Below, piece after piece: positions 6,076 through 8,725 of a DNA stretch of 8,725 nt. Below the pieces are notes generated by a model, which was not told where the DNA came from, did not search any database, and worked only from the letters and a program-made list of their open reading frames with translations. The stretch comes from Firmicutes bacterium OM04-13BH (GTDB taxonomy: Bacteria; Bacillota; Clostridia; Lachnospirales; Lachnospiraceae), in the NCBI GenBank assembly GCA_003481745.1, contig QULP01000016.1:1-8725 (forward strand), read 5' to 3'. Positions within the stretch are counted from its first letter, which is position 1; each line of letters begins with the position of its first letter. Position numbers and translations under genes: made by a program.

Positions 6076-6915
6076 TTAGCGGTGTTCACGTGCAGATATC
6101 AGAAAGAGCTTTTTATATGCCCTTGAAAAAGTAGAATAATTTTTAAATCCACTTGCAAAGCACGCTTCTGTGACAGAGGTTCCGCTTTGAATTAAAGCGC
6201 GGGCATGGAGCAGACGCTTTGTGGAAATATAATTGGCAACGCTGTATCCGGTTTCTTTTTTAAATAAATGCATGAGGTAATAACGGCTCATATAAAATTT
6301 GGAAGAGAGTGTATCAATACTTAAATCTTCCACAAGATGTTCTGCAATGTATTCTAAAATCGGCAGAATCTTGGAGTTACAATAGCTGTTTGGAATGTAG
6401 GCACTTGAATAAGAATCCATGGAAGCACGATTTAATAATATCAAAAATTGAAGAAATAGTGTGTTTTGGTATAGACCGGAAGCAAAGTCATCCTGTGCAA
6501 GAGAACCTTCCAGTTCAACCAGTGTTTCATAAAGACGGCTTTTGGCAAATAGTTCGACACGGAGTACGTGAGAATGATTATTTTCTGCATTGGTAAAACA
6601 GGAATCCAGCAAATCCCCGGATTCTTTATAACGTTCTAAAAAATCCGGGGAAATATATAGAATCATTCGTTCATAAAAAGTGCTGTTAATAACCGGTTTA
6701 TGAATTTCTCCGGCATTTACTAAAACCAAATCATAAGGTTTTAAGTCATAAGTTTTTCCTTCGATATGGTAAGTGACATCACCTTTTAATAAAAGAAATA
6801 CTTTATAAAAATCATGGTAATGATAGGAAATCGGAAGAGAATTTGTATCTGTTAAATGAAATAAGCGGAAATTGTCTTTTAAATATCCGGCTTTATTGAA
6901 TGTTTCTGATTCCAT
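6076..6915 (-). CDS. AraC-family transcriptional regulator with cupin sensor domain
   Basis: A 279-residue one-component regulator. The N-terminal half is an AraC-type cupin: YHYHDFYKVFLLLKGDVTYH (31-50), then the Tyr-Asp-Leu-Lys-Pro-Tyr-Asp-Leu-Val-Leu-Val core and GEIHKP (69-74). This domain binds a small ligand in family members; the ligand is not predictable. The C-terminal AraC DNA-binding domain has a first helix-turn-helix around 198-222 (LSIDTLSSKFYMSRYYLMHL) and a second around 247-271 with the family signature GFKNYSTFSRAYKK (256-269). The protein ends ISAREHR, a typical C terminus, so it is complete. AGGA lies 11 bases before the start. It is divergent from the DapF-like gene with an overlapping promoter, so that gene is its most likely target, with possible autoregulation. 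dpaA lies downstream in the same direction but has its own promoter. Confidence 0.93.
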   Translation of the reverse strand: MESETFNKAGYLKDNFRLFHLTDTNSLPISYHYHDFYKVFLLLKGDVTYHIEGKTYDLKPYDLVLVNAGEIHKPVINSTFYERMILYISPDFLERYKESGDLLDSCFTNAENNHSHVLRVELFAKSRLYETLVELEGSLAQDDFASGLYQNTLFLQFLILLNRASMDSYSSAYIPNSYCNSKILPILEYIAEHLVEDLSIDTLSSKFYMSRYYLMHLFKKETGYSVANYISTKRLLHARALIQSGTSVTEACFASGFKNYSTFSRAYKKLFLISAREHR

Positions 6916-6969
6916 AAGTGTTAAATCCTTTCGGTTCTTTTGATAAATTGAACATTTTTTGCAACATTT

Positions 6970-6998
6970 TTGACATAATATTTATATTATAACATAAA
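6970..6998 (+). promoter_or_regulatory. Probable promoter of the DapF-like gene
   Basis: A consensus -35 TTGACA at 6970-6975 is followed after 17 bases by CATAAA at 6993-6998, four of six matches to TATAAT. A weak -10 with a perfect -35 is typical of activator-controlled promoters. The leader would be about 65 bases. Confidence 0.5.
6986..6994 (-). promoter_or_regulatory. Extended -10 promoter of the AraC-family gene
   Basis: On the minus strand TGTTATAAT (6986-6994) is a perfect extended -10 element. No convincing -35 lies 17 bases upstream. The expected start near 6979 gives a leader of about 64 bases. The element overlaps the -10 proposed for the divergent gene on the other strand. Confidence 0.6.
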
Positions 6999-7067
6999 GA
7001 TGTCTGATACACTAGGAAATAGATAGACTTCTGAAATTAAAAGAATAGAAAATTGGGGGAAAATAAA

Positions 7068-7880
7068 ATGGAATTTGTAAAATATCAGGGTATCGGAAAT
7101 GATTATCTGGTGTATGATGTTATAAAAAATAAAGAAGTACTGACCAGAGAACAGATAAAAAAAATCTGTGACCGGAATTTTGGAGTCGGAGCAGATGGAA
7201 TTTTAGCAGGACCTTATCTGGATGAAGAGAAAAAAATTAGAGTGCGTGTCTTTAATTCAGATGGAAGTGAAGCAGAGCGGGCTGGAAATGGAATTCGGAT
7301 TTTTGCAAGATATTTAAAAGATGCCGGTTATACATTAAGTGAGAGGCTGACGCTGGAGACTGCAGGTGGAAGCGTAAAGGTTCGTTTTTTAAACGATGAT
7401 GGAAGCCGGATTCAGGCAGACATGGGGAAAATGAGTTTTGGAGAGGAAAAAACGGTAACGCTTGGGGAAGAACGATATTCTGCATTTATTGCTTCAATCG
7501 GAAATCCGCATTGTGTGATTCCGGCAGAGACAATCGACCGTGAAAAGGTCTGTAAACTTGGAAAAAAGATTGCAGAATCTAAGATGTTTAAAAATGGAAT
7601 TAATGTTATGCTGCTTCAAGTAGAAGATAAAAATAATCTTAATATTGAAATCTTTGAAAGAGGAGCCGGTTATATTCTGGCGTCCGGAACCTGCAGTTGT
7701 GCCGCCGCAGCTGTTGCATATAAGAAAGGTTGGGTTGGTCAGGATGTGATGGTGCACATGCCGGGTGGAAAGCTGTGGATTCAGATTGATGAGAATTGGA
7801 ATCTGAAAATGACTGGAAGTGTGGAAAGTATTGGAAGTGTAAAACTGACCAAAGAATTTAAAAAGAAATTAGGATTTTAA
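7068..7880 (+). CDS. DapF-family (diaminopimelate epimerase-like) protein lacking both catalytic cysteines
   Basis: The fold family is clear. GIGNDYLVYD (8-17), RNFGVGADGIL (36-46), NSDGSEAE (63-70), GNGIRIFARYL (73-83), GNPHCV (145-150) and ERGAG (197-201) match diaminopimelate epimerase, and 270 residues is the normal length. DapF interconverts LL- and meso-diaminopimelate with two cysteines, one in CGNG and one in ACGTGACA. Here these motifs read RAGNGIR (Ala72) and ASGTCSCA (Ser206), so both acid/base residues are gone, while substrate-site residues such as Asn11, Asn63, Glu197 and Arg198 remain. Cys209 and Cys211 lie in the same loop but are out of register for catalysis. A true epimerase is therefore unlikely; another isomerase or lyase reaction, or a binding role, is possible. 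ATG 7068, eight bases after GGGGG, is preferred over TTG 7053. It is monocistronic between an AraC-linked promoter and a strong terminator. The reading frame is intact, so it is not decaying. Confidence 0.88.
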   Translation: MEFVKYQGIGNDYLVYDVIKNKEVLTREQIKKICDRNFGVGADGILAGPYLDEEKKIRVRVFNSDGSEAERAGNGIRIFARYLKDAGYTLSERLTLETAGGSVKVRFLNDDGSRIQADMGKMSFGEEKTVTLGEERYSAFIASIGNPHCVIPAETIDREKVCKLGKKIAESKMFKNGINVMLLQVEDKNNLNIEIFERGAGYILASGTCSCAAAAVAYKKGWVGQDVMVHMPGGKLWIQIDENWNLKMTGSVESIGSVKLTKEFKKKLGF

Positions 7881-7886
7881 TGTTCG

Positions 7887-7919
7887 AAAAAGAACCCTGC
7901 AATAAGGGTTCTTTTTTTT
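7887..7919 (+). terminator. Rho-independent terminator after the DapF-like gene
   Basis: AAAAAGAACCCT at 7887-7898 pairs perfectly with AGGGTTCTTTTT at 7905-7916 around a 6-base loop, with an eight-T tract at 7912-7919. It lies six bases after the stop codon and isolates the gene from the sugar-uptake scar. Confidence 0.95.
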
Positions 7920-7966
7920 GTGCAAAATAGAACGATAAAAATTGCGCAAAAGAGGAGGAGCTTATT

Positions 7967-8071
7967 ATGAAGAAAAAGTTAATTTCGTGCATTTTGGTCT
8001 CAACAATGGCAGTAAGCCTGCTGGCAGGTTGTGGCTCAAGCAAAAAAGAGGAAGGTTCTGCTGTTTCGGAT
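7967..8071 (+). pseudogene. Sugar ABC transporter solute-binding lipoprotein, 5' fragment only
   Basis: A strong ribosome site, AGGAGG at 7953-7958, sits eight bases before ATG. The first 22 residues are a textbook lipoprotein signal: KKK, a hydrophobic stretch, then LLAGC with lipidated Cys22, followed by a GSSKKEEG linker, as in clostridial sugar-binding proteins. After about residue 35 the frame runs into permease sequence out of frame and stops at 8189-8191, so the open frame would yield a 74-residue lipopeptide instead of a protein of about 450 residues. No promoter is obvious in the 47 bases between the upstream terminator and the start, so expression is uncertain. The breakpoint near 8070 is an estimate. 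Confidence 0.8.
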
Positions 8072-8264
8072 GTATTCCAAATTTGGGTTATTAAACTCAG
8101 CAGTTGGATTTATGCTTCCATCACTGGCAACTCCGCTTCTGATTATGATGTCTCGTACCAATGCGAAAGCCTTTCCTGTGGACATTATTGAAGCAGCACG
8201 AATTGATGGATTAAGTGAATTTGGAATCTTTTTCAGGATGTATATTCCATCTATGAAAGCAATA
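8070..8264 (+). pseudogene. Carbohydrate ABC transporter permease (CUT1, MalG-like), internal fragment
   Basis: In the frame starting at 8070 the sequence gives MYSKFGLLNSAVGFMLPSLA, further membrane-like sequence, then EAARIDGLSEFGIFFRMYIP and SMKA. This is the EAA loop with which sugar permeases contact their ATPase. Only about 65 of about 280 residues remain; the N-terminal membrane helices and the last helices are gone. Upstream it joins the lipoprotein fragment in a different frame, and downstream it joins a LacI fragment in yet another frame. The two breakpoints (about 8070 and 8264) are estimates from where family similarity stops. Confidence 0.82.
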
Positions 8265-8265
8265 T

Positions 8266-8691
8266 TTAGTCTCAATTTTAGTGGGACAGGGATTTGAGCG
8301 GTTTGCGCTTGTGGTAGAAGACTTATCTTTTAACGTAAATCGCAGCAGACGCAATGGATTTTATAAAGCATTAATAAAAAACGGAATCCCTGAAAGGGAA
8401 CAGCTTTATTATACCGGTGCTCTGAAAATTGATTTTCTGGATACAATTATCAGTGATATGATTGCAAAAAAAGTACAGTGTATTATATGTGGTGATGATG
8501 TAATCAGTACATGGATGATGTCACGATTACAGGCAGGAGGTTACCGAGTGCCAAAAGATATTGCAATTGCTTCGTTATATAACAGTTCTAATTTAAACTG
8601 TTTTTCACCGTCGATTACAGCGGTCAGTGTTCCGGCAAGACAGGTGGGAATCCGAATGGGAACACAGATGATTCATTGTTTAGGACAATAA
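8266..8691 (+). pseudogene. LacI-family transcriptional regulator, C-terminal fragment
   Basis: In this frame ILVGQGFERFALVVEDLSFN leads into NRSRRNGFYKALIKNGIP, then VQCIICGDDVISTWMMSRLQ, GGYRVPKDIAIASLYNS and PSITAVSVPARQVGIRMGTQ. These are the second half of the sugar-binding domain of LacI/GalR regulators, including the GYRVPxDIAI and ITAVxxPxxxxG signatures, and the natural C terminus appears to be kept. About 140 of some 335 residues remain; the DNA-binding helix-turn-helix and the first sugar-binding lobe are missing. A GTG at 8281 could open a 136-residue frame but has no convincing ribosome site, so it is called a fragment. It joins the permease piece out of frame near 8265. Confidence 0.82.
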
Positions 8692-8700
8692 GCGGGAATC

Positions 8701-8721
8701 CTCGGCAATTCAATTACCGAG
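8701..8721. repeat. 21-bp near-perfect palindrome at the window end
   Basis: CTCGGCAATT and AATTACCGAG flank a central C, with one mismatched pair. It lies nine bases after the LacI fragment stop. It could be an operator-like site or the stem of a terminator; any following T-tract would lie beyond the window. Confidence 0.4.
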
Positions 8722-8725
8722 ATGA

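Noticed and set aside
6916..7067. Lysine riboswitch or other leader RNA before the DapF-like gene
   Set aside because: The interval is too short and shows no stable stems or terminator/antiterminator pair; promoters account for it.
1..8725. CRISPR array, insertion sequence or complete mobile element
   Set aside because: No regularly spaced repeats, transposase or integrase motifs were found anywhere in the window.

Overview
The window looks like a chromosomal segment of a spore-forming, low-GC Firmicute, most likely a Lachnospiraceae-type Clostridium (inference). The basis is AT-rich intergenic DNA, strong AGGAGG-type ribosome sites, clostridial-style tRNA dihydrouridine synthase and AraC proteins, and the two dipicolinate synthase subunits that make the spore-core chelator.

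Left end (1-780): a tRNA-Cys cut by the window edge with its own terminator, a decayed fragment of an electron-transfer flavoprotein beta gene (etfB), and a leftward tRNA operon Glu-Cys-Asn with a visible promoter and terminator. The two tRNA-Cys copies are near-identical inverted repeats around the etfB relic.

Region 830-2577: a rightward two-gene operon for tRNA modification, a dihydrouridine synthase followed after one base by the tRNA-Thr t6A37 methyltransferase TrmO, behind an extended -10 promoter.

Region 2608-6016: a leftward operon dpaA-dpaB-asnB. DpaA and DpaB oxidise dihydrodipicolinate, an intermediate of the diaminopimelate/lysine pathway, to dipicolinate in the mother cell. A close match to a sigma-K promoter lies just upstream of dpaA, so the attached class II glutamine amidotransferase/asparagine synthetase is probably also a late-sporulation, mother-cell gene.

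Region 6076-7919: an AraC-family regulator transcribed leftward, and a divergent gene for a DapF-fold protein on the right. Their promoters overlap. The DapF-like protein keeps the substrate-site framework of diaminopimelate epimerase but has lost both catalytic cysteines (Ala72 and Ser206 in their places), so it is probably not an ordinary epimerase. A strong terminator follows.

Right end (7920-8725): a scar of a sugar-uptake locus. In about 730 bases, the start of a lipoprotein solute-binding gene, a central piece of a CUT1-type permease and the C-terminal part of a LacI-family regulator are joined in different reading frames.

The best candidates for undescribed biology are the cysteine-less DapF-like protein under apparent AraC control and the sporulation-linked asnB in the dpa operon. 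These are leads from motif reading, not demonstrated systems.
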